Positions 37,669 through 47,185 of a DNA stretch of 64,000 nt are shown in pieces (the stretch's first letter is position 1; each line of letters begins with the position of its first letter). Below the pieces are notes generated by a model that was not told the DNA's origin, made no database searches, and saw only the letters and a list, made by a program, of their open reading frames with translations. Source of the stretch: Chitinophagaceae bacterium (GTDB lineage Bacteria; Bacteroidota; Bacteroidia; Chitinophagales; Chitinophagaceae); contig JALHNJ010000006.1 in the NCBI GenBank assembly GCA_022843585.1, positions 156,577 to 220,576 of the forward strand. Direction: 5' to 3'. A program made the translations under genes and the position numbers.

Positions 37669-38727
37669 ATGAGAAAAATTATTCTTGACTGCGAAAGAAT
37701 GAAGTTTCCCGACACGGGGCTCTATCACTATTGTATGAACCTCGGAAAATACCTGGAAAAAAACATCGATTTGCATAATGAGCAATTGTTTTTTTATACG
37801 CCTCCAGGAGAGCAGCACTGGTCATACAGCAAAGCAAATCATTTCACACAAAATCCTCTCCAAAAATTCATTTTACCATCAGTTAAGTCTTTTGACATAT
37901 GGCATTCCACTTACCAGAATACGCATTACATGCCAATGCTGAATAAGAAGATCAAGGTTGTTTTATCTATACACGATCTTAACTTTATGTATGACGAAAG
38001 AAAAACCCCGGCTAAAAAACAAAAATATCTCAGATACCTGCAAGGCTTAATAAACCGGGCTGATGCCATCATCTGTATTTCTGAATTTAGCAAGAAAGAT
38101 GTGCTGCAACATTGTGCTATAAAAAACAAACCAATGTTCGTAATACATAACGGAACCAACTTGCTCGTATCGCCTGAACTTACTCCGCAATCCTATAAAC
38201 CAAGAAAGCCATTTTTATTTTCTATCGGTGTTATCAACCGCAAAAAGAATTTTCATGTGCTGCTACCGTTGTTAAAAAAAAATACGATGGAATTATTAAT
38301 TGCAGGAAAATATGATGACCCGGACTATCTCTCCTTCATAAAAAAAGAATCAAAAGCCATGGGCGTAGCAGATAATGTTCATTTACTGGGAGCTGTTTCC
38401 GAACATGAAAAATCCTGGTATTACAATAATTGCAGGGCTTTTGCATTCCCCTCCGTTTCTGAGGGATTTGGGTTGCCAGTTGTTGAAGCCATGAGTTGTG
38501 GTAAGCCATTATTCTTATCAGATAAAACTGCCTTACCGGAAATTGGTGGTGATGTATCTTTCTATTTTAATGATTTTAATTCAGACAATATGCAGCAGGT
38601 ATTTAATACCTGCATGGAGCAATATGATGCTAATGGATTTCAGGAAAAAATAAAAGCAAGAGGCCTGAGTTTCAATTGGCATAAATCAGCCAGGCAATAC
38701 CTGGAAGTTTATCGTTCGTTATATTAA
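37669..38727 (+). CDS. Glycosyltransferase family 4-like protein (copy B)
   Basis: This paralogue of the divergent gene at 36415 has the same plan and nearly the same length (352 against 355 aa): ILDCERMKFPDTGLYHYCMN at the start, FSIGVINRKKNFHVLLPLL and PSVSEGFGLPVVEAM in the donor domain. The 186-bp AT-rich gap between the two start codons holds the promoters; no clear -33/-7 pair could be fixed. The exporter gene follows after 17 nt, suggesting that the glycan made here is exported by it. Confidence 0.92.
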   Translation: MRKIILDCERMKFPDTGLYHYCMNLGKYLEKNIDLHNEQLFFYTPPGEQHWSYSKANHFTQNPLQKFILPSVKSFDIWHSTYQNTHYMPMLNKKIKVVLSIHDLNFMYDERKTPAKKQKYLRYLQGLINRADAIICISEFSKKDVLQHCAIKNKPMFVIHNGTNLLVSPELTPQSYKPRKPFLFSIGVINRKKNFHVLLPLLKKNTMELLIAGKYDDPDYLSFIKKESKAMGVADNVHLLGAVSEHEKSWYYNNCRAFAFPSVSEGFGLPVVEAMSCGKPLFLSDKTALPEIGGDVSFYFNDFNSDNMQQVFNTCMEQYDANGFQEKIKARGLSFNWHKSARQYLEVYRSLY

Positions 38728-38744
38728 AATAACTTTACCGGTAC

Positions 38745-40580
38745 ATGAAAGTTTACAGGCGTCTTTTAGCTTATGCCCGCCCTTACAGGTGGTTTGTAAT
38801 ACCCTTTTTTATTTTCACTATTCTCGCTGTCATCTTTAGTATATTTCAATTTGCATTAATTATTCCTTTATTAAATGTATTGTTCGAACATAAAAGTGGC
38901 AACGAGATTTTATCAGCCCCATCTTTCTCCGTTTCCACTGGCTTTATCCGGGATATTTTTTACTACCAGGTTTACCGGTTAAAGGCCATTAGCCCTGTAT
39001 ATGCACTTTATTTTATTACATTCATCATAGTTTGTGCTGTTTTATTAACTAACCTGTTTCGATATCTCGCCCAACGAACATTAATAAAAGCAAGAACATT
39101 ACTGGTAAAAAGAATCCGGGAGGCTTTATTTGAAAAAATCAATCATCTGCACATGGGTTTTTTTACCAAAGAGCATAAAGGAGATTTGATTTCCCGTATG
39201 AACTCTGATGTATTTGAAATTGAAGGGGTAGCAGCAAATTCACTGGAAGTAATGTTCAAAGAGCCTTCCATGATTATTGGTTATTTTGTTGCATTGTTTT
39301 CTATCTCCACACAGCTTACTTTATTTACACTCGTCATTATTCCTTTATCTGCAATAGGAATTGCCACTGTACAAAAGAAACTAAAGAGAGATGCCAAAGA
39401 TGCACAGGCAAGTATTGGTCGTTTGTTGACAATTATGGACGAAACACTCACCGGCATGCGAATCATCAGAGCTTTCAATGCGACTGGTTTTACTTTAAGA
39501 AAATTTAGCCGGGAAAATGATTTTTATCGCAATGCAAGTTTGGCCGGGTTTAAAAGACGGGAAATGGCACCAGCATTTTCAGAAGCGGCTGGGGTTTTAG
39601 TAGTAGCAGGTATTTTATTATATGGCGGAAGTTTAATTTTAAAAAATGGCCAAAGTGCTGCGGGCATACAAGCCAGTGAGTTTATTGCTTTCATTGCTAT
39701 TTTCTCGCAAGTTTTAAGACCTGCTAAAGCAATGGTAATTGCCGGAGCCAATATTCAACGGGGACGAGGTGCAGGGGAAAGAATCTTAGAAATTATTGAC
39801 AAGCCAATTGAAGTAGTTGACAAAGTCAATGCAATAGAAACAAACGGGTTTCATCACAGCATTGAATTACAAAATGTTGATTTTTCATATAACGATACAC
39901 CAGTTTTGAAGGACATCAGCTTCACCATTCCGAAAGGAAAAACAATAGCATTAATTGGTTCTTCAGGAGTTGGCAAGTCCACCATCGCCGATTTAATTCC
40001 CCGTTTTTATGATGTAAAAGGTGGTGCTATTTTATTAGATGGGATAAATATCAGAGAATATAAAATGGAATCGCTCCGCAGCCTGATGAGTTTTGTAACA
40101 CAGGAAACTTTTTTATTCAACGATACTATTTTCAACAACATTTCTTTGGGCCGTCCTGATGCAACCGAAGAAGAAATAATGGAGGCAGCAAAGATTGCCA
40201 ATGCCCATGAATTTATTATGCAAACCGAAGATGGGTATCAAACTATTACCGGCGACAGAGGCATTCGACTATCGGGCGGACAACGACAACGGCTTTGCAT
40301 AGCCAGGGCAGTTTTAAAAAACCCTTCTATTTTAATCCTTGATGAAGCTACTTCTTCTCTTGATACAGAATCTGAAAGAATTGTTCAGGATGCCTTGAGC
40401 AAATTGATGGAAGGAAGAACTACTTTAGTTATTGCCCATCGCCTCAGCACCATTAAAGCAGCAGACGAAATTATTGTACTGCATGATGGACAAATTATTG
40501 AAAGAGGCCATCATAATGAGTTGATTGAAATTGAAGAAGGTGTATATCGGAAATTAACCCGGATGCAGCATATTGCCTGA
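38745..40580 (+). CDS. ABC exporter, fused membrane and ATPase domains (MsbA-like)
   Basis: The 611-aa half-transporter has an N-terminal six-helix domain (about residues 15-320) and a C-terminal ATPase with Walker A (GSSGVGKST near residue 405), Q loop (FVTQETFLF), signature (LSGGQRQRLC), Walker B (ILILDEATSSLD) and switch His (IAHRLSTI). It works as a homodimer. MsbA-like exporters move lipids, lipid-linked sugars or peptides; the adjoining glycosyltransferase makes a glycolipid likely. Confidence 0.92.
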   Translation: MKVYRRLLAYARPYRWFVIPFFIFTILAVIFSIFQFALIIPLLNVLFEHKSGNEILSAPSFSVSTGFIRDIFYYQVYRLKAISPVYALYFITFIIVCAVLLTNLFRYLAQRTLIKARTLLVKRIREALFEKINHLHMGFFTKEHKGDLISRMNSDVFEIEGVAANSLEVMFKEPSMIIGYFVALFSISTQLTLFTLVIIPLSAIGIATVQKKLKRDAKDAQASIGRLLTIMDETLTGMRIIRAFNATGFTLRKFSRENDFYRNASLAGFKRREMAPAFSEAAGVLVVAGILLYGGSLILKNGQSAAGIQASEFIAFIAIFSQVLRPAKAMVIAGANIQRGRGAGERILEIIDKPIEVVDKVNAIETNGFHHSIELQNVDFSYNDTPVLKDISFTIPKGKTIALIGSSGVGKSTIADLIPRFYDVKGGAILLDGINIREYKMESLRSLMSFVTQETFLFNDTIFNNISLGRPDATEEEIMEAAKIANAHEFIMQTEDGYQTITGDRGIRLSGGQRQRLCIARAVLKNPSILILDEATSSLDTESERIVQDALSKLMEGRTTLVIAHRLSTIKAADEIIVLHDGQIIERGHHNELIEIEEGVYRKLTRMQHIA

Positions 40581-40687
40581 TACTCTGAAGAATCTTCTAA
40601 AAAAATATTGTACCGCTGTCCGGAATACCCGAACTTGTTCGTCAGTATAGCGTCAACGCTATTATATCAACTAACAAAACAAGTATT

Positions 40688-41029
40688 ATGGAAAAGTTCA
40701 TGCTTATTTTTCATGGCGGCATAGACCACCGCAGCTCTCCCGAACAAATGCAGGCAAATATGGGCAAATGGATGGCCTGGATTGACAAGCTGGCCAAAGC
40801 CGGTAAATATGATTCCGGCGAACCATTATTGCCCGGTGGAAAATTAATTAAAGGCAATGCTACCGGAGTAACCGACGGTCCTTACACAGAAGGTAAAGAA
40901 GTGGTAGGTGGTTATTTTATAATTAATGCTGCTGATTACGATGAAGCAGTTGCTTTGTGTGAAGGATATCCTGATTATGAAGCAGGTGGAAGTGTGCAGG
41001 TACGCCATGTTATGAAAATGGATATGTAG
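40688..41029 (+). CDS. DGPF/YCII-related domain protein
   Basis: The 113-aa protein matches the YCII/DGPF family: FMLIFHGGID at the start, GKWMAWIDKLAKAGKYDSGEP in the middle, then the namesake DGPYTEGKEVVGGYFII. It starts 108 bp after the ABC exporter and ends 1 nt before the sigma factor. DGPF genes are regularly found beside ECF42 sigma factors and are their known targets in Streptomyces, so the pair is a functional unit. Biochemical role is unknown. Confidence 0.92.
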   Translation: MEKFMLIFHGGIDHRSSPEQMQANMGKWMAWIDKLAKAGKYDSGEPLLPGGKLIKGNATGVTDGPYTEGKEVVGGYFIINAADYDEAVALCEGYPDYEAGGSVQVRHVMKMDM

Positions 41030-41030
41030 A

Positions 41031-42290
41031 ATGTCTTCAAATAAGAATCACATTAATGAACTGGCCAATCATCTTTTCCGGCATGAGTCGGGAAAGATGA
41101 TTGCTGTTTTATCCAGGCTGCTGGGATTACAAAATCTGGAAACAGCACAAGACATCGTACAGGATACATTGCTGCAAGCCATCTCCTCGTGGAGTTATGG
41201 AAAGACGCCTGATAATCCGGAGGCATGGCTGTACCGGGTAGCCAGAAATAAAGCCATTGATTATATAAGAAGAAAAAAGAAATTACATGAGATAAGTCCA
41301 CAATACGCTTACCTGCTGCAGTCCGAATACACCCTCACCCCTACTGTGAGTAATTTGTTTTTAGAAAACGAGATTCAGGATAGTCAATTACGAATGATGT
41401 TTGCCTGTTGCCACCCGTCCATTCATCCCGATTCGCAAATAGCACTTACCTTAAAAACATTGTGTGGATTAAGTACTACTGAAATTGCAAAAGCCTTTTT
41501 AACCAATGAAGAAACAATCAGTAAAAGAATTTACAGAGCCAAAGAAAAAATTAAAGCAGATAAAATTGAGCTGGATGTACCCGCTGGCAATGAGTTACTC
41601 ATACGATTAGAGGCTATTTTAAAATCATTATATCTTTTATTCAACGAGGGCTACAATTCCTCACATCCTAATCAACTCATCCGGGAAGAGCTTTGTGCCG
41701 AAGCTATGCGGCTTTGTCAACTACTTTTACGAAATCCGCTTACGGCCTTTCCCCGAAGCAAAGCTTTGTTATCATTAATGTGTTTTCAATCCTCCCGTTT
41801 GCATGCAAGGCAAGATGACAAGGGCAATATCATTCTCCTGAGACAACAGGACAGAACGAAATGGAATAGGGAATTAATTAGCAAAGGCTTTGAATTATTA
41901 GAAGCAGCCGCTGAGCCATTTGAAATCTCTACCTATCATTTTGAAGCTGCCATTGCTGCACAACATGCAGCCGCACCATCTTTTGAGCAAACAGACTGGA
42001 AAAGTATTTACCATTTATATGAACAGCTTTACCAATTACAACCCAACCCGGTTGTAGCAATGAACAAAGCTATTGCATCTGCTTACGCAATAAATAAGCA
42101 AAAGGCATTGGAAGAATTACACCAAATAAAAGGGTTAGAAAAACATCATCTCTATTATGCATCTATTGGCGAGATGTATTTTGAATTGACACAAAAAGAG
42201 ATGGCAAAAAATTATTTTACAAAAGCCCTCGGGCTTACCAATTCGCAAACGGAACAGCAATTTTTGCTCAAAAAAATCAGCAGTTGCTGA
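41031..42290 (+). CDS. ECF42-type RNA polymerase sigma factor with TPR-like C-terminal extension
   Basis: The first 180 residues hold sigma regions 2 (QDIVQDTLLQAIS, NPEAWLYRVARNKAIDYIR) and 4 (LTLKTLCGLSTTEIAKAFL). After these the chain continues for about 230 residues with the DUF6596 signature (LYLLFNEGYNSSHPN) and TPR-like helices (PNPVVAMNKAIASAYA). This is the plan of ECF42 sigma factors, which lack a classical anti-sigma factor and are controlled through the extension. No anti-sigma gene is nearby, in agreement. Confidence 0.93.
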   Translation: MSSNKNHINELANHLFRHESGKMIAVLSRLLGLQNLETAQDIVQDTLLQAISSWSYGKTPDNPEAWLYRVARNKAIDYIRRKKKLHEISPQYAYLLQSEYTLTPTVSNLFLENEIQDSQLRMMFACCHPSIHPDSQIALTLKTLCGLSTTEIAKAFLTNEETISKRIYRAKEKIKADKIELDVPAGNELLIRLEAILKSLYLLFNEGYNSSHPNQLIREELCAEAMRLCQLLLRNPLTAFPRSKALLSLMCFQSSRLHARQDDKGNIILLRQQDRTKWNRELISKGFELLEAAAEPFEISTYHFEAAIAAQHAAAPSFEQTDWKSIYHLYEQLYQLQPNPVVAMNKAIASAYAINKQKALEELHQIKGLEKHHLYYASIGEMYFELTQKEMAKNYFTKALGLTNSQTEQQFLLKKISSC

Positions 42291-42312
42291 AACAACTACT
42301 TTCCTATTTTTG
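42284..42312 (+). promoter_or_regulatory. Promoter for the GNAT-like gene, inside the sigma factor 3' end
   Basis: TTG (42284-42286), 18 nt, then TATTTTTG (42305-42312) match the consensus. The -7 element ends 4 nt before the ATG at 42317, so the mRNA would be leaderless or nearly so. This also decides the start codon against the TTG at 42284. Confidence 0.65.
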
Positions 42313-42316
42313 CGGC

Positions 42317-43516
42317 ATGCACTTGATTGAAGTAAATAGCCCACAGCTTGCCAGCCAATTCATTCGTGTCAATGTAGAAATAAATAAAAATGATCCCAAT
42401 TATATTCAACCGCTGAACAAAGACATCAACGAAGTTTTTGACCCAAAGAAAAATAAGGCCTTTCGCTTCGGTGAAGCCATCCGTTGGATTCTAAAGGATA
42501 AAGAAGGGAGACTGATTGGCCGTATTGCAGCTTTCACCAATAAAAAATATAAAAACAAAGGGGATGATGTACCTGTTGGCGGCGTTGGTTTTTTTGATTG
42601 TATAAACGATCAGACTGCTGCGGATATGCTTTTTGATGTGGCTAAACATTGGCTGCTACAAAAAGGAATGCAGGCCATGGACGGCCCAATCAATTTTGGC
42701 GAACGGGATCGCTGGTGGGGTTTAGTGGTAAAAGGCCACGACATTCCACCCATGTATTGCATGAATTTTAATGCCCCCTACTACCAGCAGTTGTTGGAAA
42801 ATTATGGATTCAAAGGTTTTTTTAACCAGATCTGTTTTGCTATGAGCACTAATCAGCTCATTCAGAAAAAATATTATGATCGTCATGCCGAATGTGCAAA
42901 GGACCCAAATTTTAGCTCGGCACATATTAAAAAAAGCCAGCTCGGCAAATTTGCCGCTGATTTTACCATTGTCTATAATAAAGCATGGGCAGGTCACGGC
43001 GGTTTGAAACAGCTCGAAGAAAAAGTAGTCCTGAAAATGTTTCAGTCTATGAAACCGGTAATGGACGAACGGGTTAACTGGTTTATCTATTATAAAGAAG
43101 AACCGATTGGTGTATGGATCAATCTTCCTGACCTGAACCGTTGGTTCAAATACCTGAAAGGAAAATTCACTCTCTGGCATAAGCTTAAATTTTTATGGGT
43201 AAAATCTACCGTGCCCAATAAAAAATTTACGGGATTGGTTTTTGGTGTAGTACCAGAATTTCAAGGCAGGGGTGCTGATAGTTATCTTATCATTGAAGGA
43301 TGCCGGGTGATTCAGAATTTAAAAATTGAAAATGGCAACTACATTCTTGGTAAACCTATTTATGACGACTATGAAATGCAATGGATTGGCGAATTCAATC
43401 CTAAAATGATAAATGTTGCCGAGGCCATTGCCGGAAACCGTAGCCGAATATTAACTACTTATCGCTACTTATTTGACAGAACGAAGGAATTTAAGCCGCA
43501 TCCGATATTGCATTGA
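42317..43516 (+). CDS. GNAT-like acyltransferase domain protein, 399 aa
   Basis: This large protein has two acyltransferase-like (GNAT-fold) regions in the style of a conserved Bacteroidota family: RIAAFTNKKYKNKGDDVPVG, DGPINFGERDRWWGLVV, then a C-terminal region with FTGLVFGVVPEFQGRGADSY resembling an acetyl-CoA-binding segment. No membrane segment or signal is present. The substrate is unknown. The start is set by the promoter just upstream; the longer frame from 42284 overlaps the sigma factor gene. Confidence 0.8.
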   Translation: MHLIEVNSPQLASQFIRVNVEINKNDPNYIQPLNKDINEVFDPKKNKAFRFGEAIRWILKDKEGRLIGRIAAFTNKKYKNKGDDVPVGGVGFFDCINDQTAADMLFDVAKHWLLQKGMQAMDGPINFGERDRWWGLVVKGHDIPPMYCMNFNAPYYQQLLENYGFKGFFNQICFAMSTNQLIQKKYYDRHAECAKDPNFSSAHIKKSQLGKFAADFTIVYNKAWAGHGGLKQLEEKVVLKMFQSMKPVMDERVNWFIYYKEEPIGVWINLPDLNRWFKYLKGKFTLWHKLKFLWVKSTVPNKKFTGLVFGVVPEFQGRGADSYLIIEGCRVIQNLKIENGNYILGKPIYDDYEMQWIGEFNPKMINVAEAIAGNRSRILTTYRYLFDRTKEFKPHPILH

Positions 43517-43522
43517 GCCAAG

Positions 43523-43618
43523 AGACGGGAGTTAAGCGTCGGGAGTCGGCGCTTCTAATTTTTAAACACTTATTTTTGCTTTAGGAGTCTTACTATTGAC
43601 TTCCGACTAAAGACTACG
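43523..43618. repeat. Two facing 7-bp repeat arrays before dnaX
   Basis: Units AGACGGG, AGTTAAG, CGTCGGG, AGTCGGC (43523-43550) and, in opposite sense, GACTTCC, GACTAAA, GACTACG (43598-43618) lie in the 112-bp spacer and can pair in part as a stem. Confidence 0.65.
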
Positions 43619-43628
43619 ACTCTTTTCA

Positions 43629-45428
43629 ATGGACAAATTCATCGTTTCAGCAAGAAAATACAGACCACAAACCTTCGACACGGTCGTAGGGCAATCGCAT
43701 ATAACAACCACACTCAAAAATGCCATTAAGCATCAGCAACTGGCGCATGCATTTTTATTTTGCGGACCAAGAGGTGTGGGCAAAACAACCTGTGCAAGGA
43801 TTTTAGCTAAAACTATTAACTGCGAAAATCAAACTAAAGACGGCGAAGCCTGCGATAAATGCCAAAGCTGTACTTCTTTTAATGATGGAGCTTCTATGAA
43901 TTATTTTGAATTGGATGGAGCTTCCAACAATTCAGTCGATAATATCCGTGACTTAGTAGACCAGATTCGCTTTGTGCCACAAACCGGCAAATACAAAGTG
44001 TATGTGATAGATGAGGTTCATATGCTAAGTTCTTCCGCCTTTAATGCATTTTTAAAAACATTGGAAGAACCTCCACCCTATGCCATTTTTATTTTAGCTA
44101 CCACAGAAAAACATAAAATACTCCCTACTATTCTTAGTCGTTGCCAGATATTCGACTTTAAACGTATCACTACCAATGATACGGTACATCATTTAGAAGA
44201 AATATGTACCAAAGAAGAAATAAAAGCTGATAAAGCATCGCTACAAGTAATTGCGCAAAAAAGCGAAGGCTGTATGCGGGATGCGTTGAGCATTCTTGAT
44301 AAAATTGTAAGTTTTACCAATGGCGAACTGAACTATGCTACCACATTAGAACACCTGAATATTCTGGATGCAGATTGCTATTTCAAATTGCTGGAATGTA
44401 TGCAGCAACAAGATCTGTCGGGTGCCATGTTGCAATACGATGATATCAATCGTAAAGGCTTTGAAGGTGATTTGGTAATAAATGGGTTTGCAGAATTTAT
44501 GCGCAACCTGCTGGTATGTAAAGATGAGAAGGCAGCTGTATTATTGGATGTAGTGGAGAGTTTTAAAGACCGCTACATCAGCACGGCAAAAACCGTTTCT
44601 CCTGCCATTCTTGTTAGTGGATTGAATATTTTAAATGAAACGGAATTAAACTACAAAGTTGCCCGCAATAAAAGATTACATGTAGAACTGGCTCTTATTA
44701 AACTTTGTTATTTGCAACAGGCATTGCAATTAACCGCTGATGGATCAGGAGTAAGTAAAAAAAAACTAGTTGATGCACCCATAGCTTTCCGGGCCGCTCC
44801 TATTAAATTATATACAGGGACACAAGTTCCTGCCACTCCAATCGCCCCTGCTAAAACACAAACGAAGCAATCAGAAGCAAAGTTGATCATTGAAACGCCT
44901 TCAATAAAACCCTCTCTTGTAAAAGAAGATAGCAATGCTGCCTATCAGCCAACACAAAAAATAAAAACTGAAACGGGAAAACTTTCGGCACTCGATAAGA
45001 TCCGGAAGCAATACCAAACCAATGGAAACAATGGCAATGCTGCCATTAACCAACCATTGCAAATTGATGAGTTAGAAAAAGCATGGGATGGATACATTCA
45101 AATATTAAAAGATGCGAAGAACCCGGCAGTTCCTTCTTTTCAGCTTGCACTGCTGCGGCTAAAAGATGAAAATTGTTTTGAAGTCGTTACTGGAAACAAT
45201 ATTGAAAAACAATTTGTAGAGCAGGAACGAAATAAACTGTTTGCTTATTTACAGGAAGCCCTCAAAAACAAGCTACTGCAATACAATGTAACTATGGAAG
45301 AAAAAACGGATGACCGCCCACTAGTTGAAATACCACTTTCCTCCAAAGAACAATTTTTAAAGATGGCTGAACAATACCCTTTAATAAAGGAAATGAAAGA
45401 CCGGCTACGGCTGGAGTTGGATTATTGA
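43629..45428 (+). CDS. dnaX: DNA polymerase III subunits gamma/tau
   Basis: DnaX is the clamp-loader ATPase. It has Walker A GPRGVGKT (residues 46-53), the zinc cysteines Cys65, Cys75, Cys78 and Cys81, Walker B and SSSAFNAFLKTLEEPP, and the sensor region FILATTEKHKILPTILSRC. The C-terminal third is a low-complexity linker followed by a tau-like helical domain (LDKIRKQYQTNGNNGNAAI onward). Length 599 aa is normal. No obvious frameshift heptamer that would make gamma was identified. Confidence 0.96.
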   Translation: MDKFIVSARKYRPQTFDTVVGQSHITTTLKNAIKHQQLAHAFLFCGPRGVGKTTCARILAKTINCENQTKDGEACDKCQSCTSFNDGASMNYFELDGASNNSVDNIRDLVDQIRFVPQTGKYKVYVIDEVHMLSSSAFNAFLKTLEEPPPYAIFILATTEKHKILPTILSRCQIFDFKRITTNDTVHHLEEICTKEEIKADKASLQVIAQKSEGCMRDALSILDKIVSFTNGELNYATTLEHLNILDADCYFKLLECMQQQDLSGAMLQYDDINRKGFEGDLVINGFAEFMRNLLVCKDEKAAVLLDVVESFKDRYISTAKTVSPAILVSGLNILNETELNYKVARNKRLHVELALIKLCYLQQALQLTADGSGVSKKKLVDAPIAFRAAPIKLYTGTQVPATPIAPAKTQTKQSEAKLIIETPSIKPSLVKEDSNAAYQPTQKIKTETGKLSALDKIRKQYQTNGNNGNAAINQPLQIDELEKAWDGYIQILKDAKNPAVPSFQLALLRLKDENCFEVVTGNNIEKQFVEQERNKLFAYLQEALKNKLLQYNVTMEEKTDDRPLVEIPLSSKEQFLKMAEQYPLIKEMKDRLRLELDY

Positions 45429-45432
45429 TTTC

Positions 45433-45467
45433 CAATTGACTATTGCCTTTTCACCATTCACTATTTT
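45433..45467. repeat. 7-bp tandem repeat (ACTATTN class) between dnaX and pdhC
   Basis: Five heptamers in register, CCAATTG, ACTATTG, CCTTTTC, ACCATTC, ACTATTT, fill most of the 68-bp gap upstream of the E2 gene. Confidence 0.65.
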
Positions 45468-45496
45468 ACCTTAATTTCGACGAAAATTAAAAGGCA

Positions 45497-47131
45497 ATGG
45501 CCGAAGTGATATTGATGCCCCGACTCAGCGACACCATGACCGAAGGTGTAATTGCTGCCTGGCATAAAAAAGTCGGAGATACCGTAAAAAAAGGTGACCT
45601 CTTAGCAGAGATAGAAACTGATAAAGCTACTATGGAATTGGAAAGCTATAAAGATGGCGTTCTGTTACATACCGGTGGCGATAAAGGCACAAAGATCCAG
45701 GTAGATGAATTACTGGCTATTGTTGGAAAAGCTGGTGAAGATGTTTCTTCGTTATTGAAAGGTGGAAGTGAGCAGTCAGCCCCAAAAGAAACAGCCCCCG
45801 CTCCTGCTCCTCAACCAGCCGAAAAAGCAACAGCAACTTCCACTCTTGATGTTTCTAAGATGGATGAAGTGGTATTAATGCCACGATTGAGTGATACCAT
45901 GGAAGAAGGTGTTATTGCATCATGGCTAAAAAATGTTGGCGATACAGTAAAGAAAGGCGATGTACTTGCGGAGATCGAAACTGACAAAGCCACGATGGAA
46001 TTGGAAAGTTATAAGAACGGAACATTGTTACATATTGGCGCAGAGAAAGGAGAAAAAATTCCGGTTAACGGTTTGCTTTGTATAATTGGTGAGAAAGGAA
46101 AAGTAGATGTGGAGGCGATTGTTGCGGCTACCAAAGGCGGAACGATAAGTCAGGAGTCAGGAGCCAAGAGTCAGGAGCCGGTTTCCGAAACTGCAAAAGC
46201 TGTTACAGAAACTACACAAGCTGTTGCTACATCATCTTCTACAGAAAATGGAAGAGTAAAAGCATCTCCTCTTGCAAAAAAATTAGCTGCTGAAAAAGGA
46301 ATTGATATAAAAGCAGTGAGCGGATCAGGAGATGGTGGAAGAATTGTAAAAGCAGACGTTGACAATTTCAAACAATCTGCAAATAAAACTGCATCAGAAC
46401 AACCTGCTGCAAAAGCTACTGCTCCGGTAGCAGCATTTACTGCAGGCGAAGAAGGATACACTGATATTCCCAATAATCAAATACGCACCATTATAGCCAA
46501 GCGTTTGGGAGAAAGTAAATTCAGTGCTCCGCATTTCTATCTTACGATGGAAATTAATATGGACAATGCGATGGCGGCAAGAGCACAACTAAACGAAGTT
46601 AGTCCGGCCAAGATCAGCTTTAATGACTTAGTCGTGAAAGCCGCTGCATTAGCATTACGTCAGCATCCTGCTGTTAATGCATCATGGTTAGGAGACAAAA
46701 TTCGCCGTTACAGTCATATTCACATAGGAATTGCCGTAGCTATTGAAGATGGATTGATAGTTCCGGTGGTTCGCTTTGCTGATCAAAAAACATTGCCACA
46801 AATTGCGGCAGAAAGCAAAGAGCTTGCAGGAAAAGCAAAGAATAAAAAATTACAACCCAACGAATTTTCAGGCAATACCTTCACTATCTCCAATCTTGGA
46901 ATGATGGATATAGATGAATTTACTGCTATCATTAATCCGCCAGACAGTTGCATTATGGCAGTGGGCAGAATAAAAGAGATAGTAGTGAAGAAAGGAGAAG
47001 GTTTTGCAGTAAGCAATGTGATGAAGATAACCTTGAGTTGCGATCATCGTAGTGTGGATGGTGCAGTAGGTGCTGCATTTTTACAAACTTTCAAGAAGTA
47101 CTTAGAAAATCCTATTACGATGCTTCTCTGA
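45497..47131 (+). CDS. pdhC: Pyruvate dehydrogenase E2 (dihydrolipoamide acetyltransferase)
   Basis: E2 transfers the acetyl group from lipoyl-lysine to CoA in the pyruvate dehydrogenase complex. Two lipoyl domains are present, with the modified lysines at Lys43 and Lys164 (both in EIETDKATMELES). Then come an E3-binding domain (VKASPLAKKLAAEKGIDI) and the catalytic domain with DHRSVDGAVGAAFL. The linker before the E3-binding domain contains a 7-bp tandem repeat translated as SQESGAKSQEP. E1 and E3 genes are not adjacent. Pyruvate specificity is inferred from overall similarity. Confidence 0.93.
   Translation: MAEVILMPRLSDTMTEGVIAAWHKKVGDTVKKGDLLAEIETDKATMELESYKDGVLLHTGGDKGTKIQVDELLAIVGKAGEDVSSLLKGGSEQSAPKETAPAPAPQPAEKATATSTLDVSKMDEVVLMPRLSDTMEEGVIASWLKNVGDTVKKGDVLAEIETDKATMELESYKNGTLLHIGAEKGEKIPVNGLLCIIGEKGKVDVEAIVAATKGGTISQESGAKSQEPVSETAKAVTETTQAVATSSSTENGRVKASPLAKKLAAEKGIDIKAVSGSGDGGRIVKADVDNFKQSANKTASEQPAAKATAPVAAFTAGEEGYTDIPNNQIRTIIAKRLGESKFSAPHFYLTMEINMDNAMAARAQLNEVSPAKISFNDLVVKAAALALRQHPAVNASWLGDKIRRYSHIHIGIAVAIEDGLIVPVVRFADQKTLPQIAAESKELAGKAKNKKLQPNEFSGNTFTISNLGMMDIDEFTAIINPPDSCIMAVGRIKEIVVKKGEGFAVSNVMKITLSCDHRSVDGAVGAAFLQTFKKYLENPITMLL
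46148..46182. repeat. 7-bp tandem repeat inside pdhC (AGTCAGG class)
   Basis: Five heptamers in register, AGTCAGG, AGTCAGG, AGCCAAG, AGTCAGG, AGCCGGT, are translated in frame in an interdomain linker. Confidence 0.8.
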
Positions 47132-47151
47132 TAAAATAAATCATCAATCAT

Positions 47152-47185
47152 AAAAAGCCATTCGCCAGTTAGCGGATGGCTTTTT
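47152..47185 (+). terminator. Rho-independent terminator after pdhC
   Basis: A 14-bp stem with one T-G pair (47152-47165 with 47172-47185), loop CAGTTA, and a T tract in the 3' arm. It follows the pdhC stop by about 20 nt. Confidence 0.85.
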
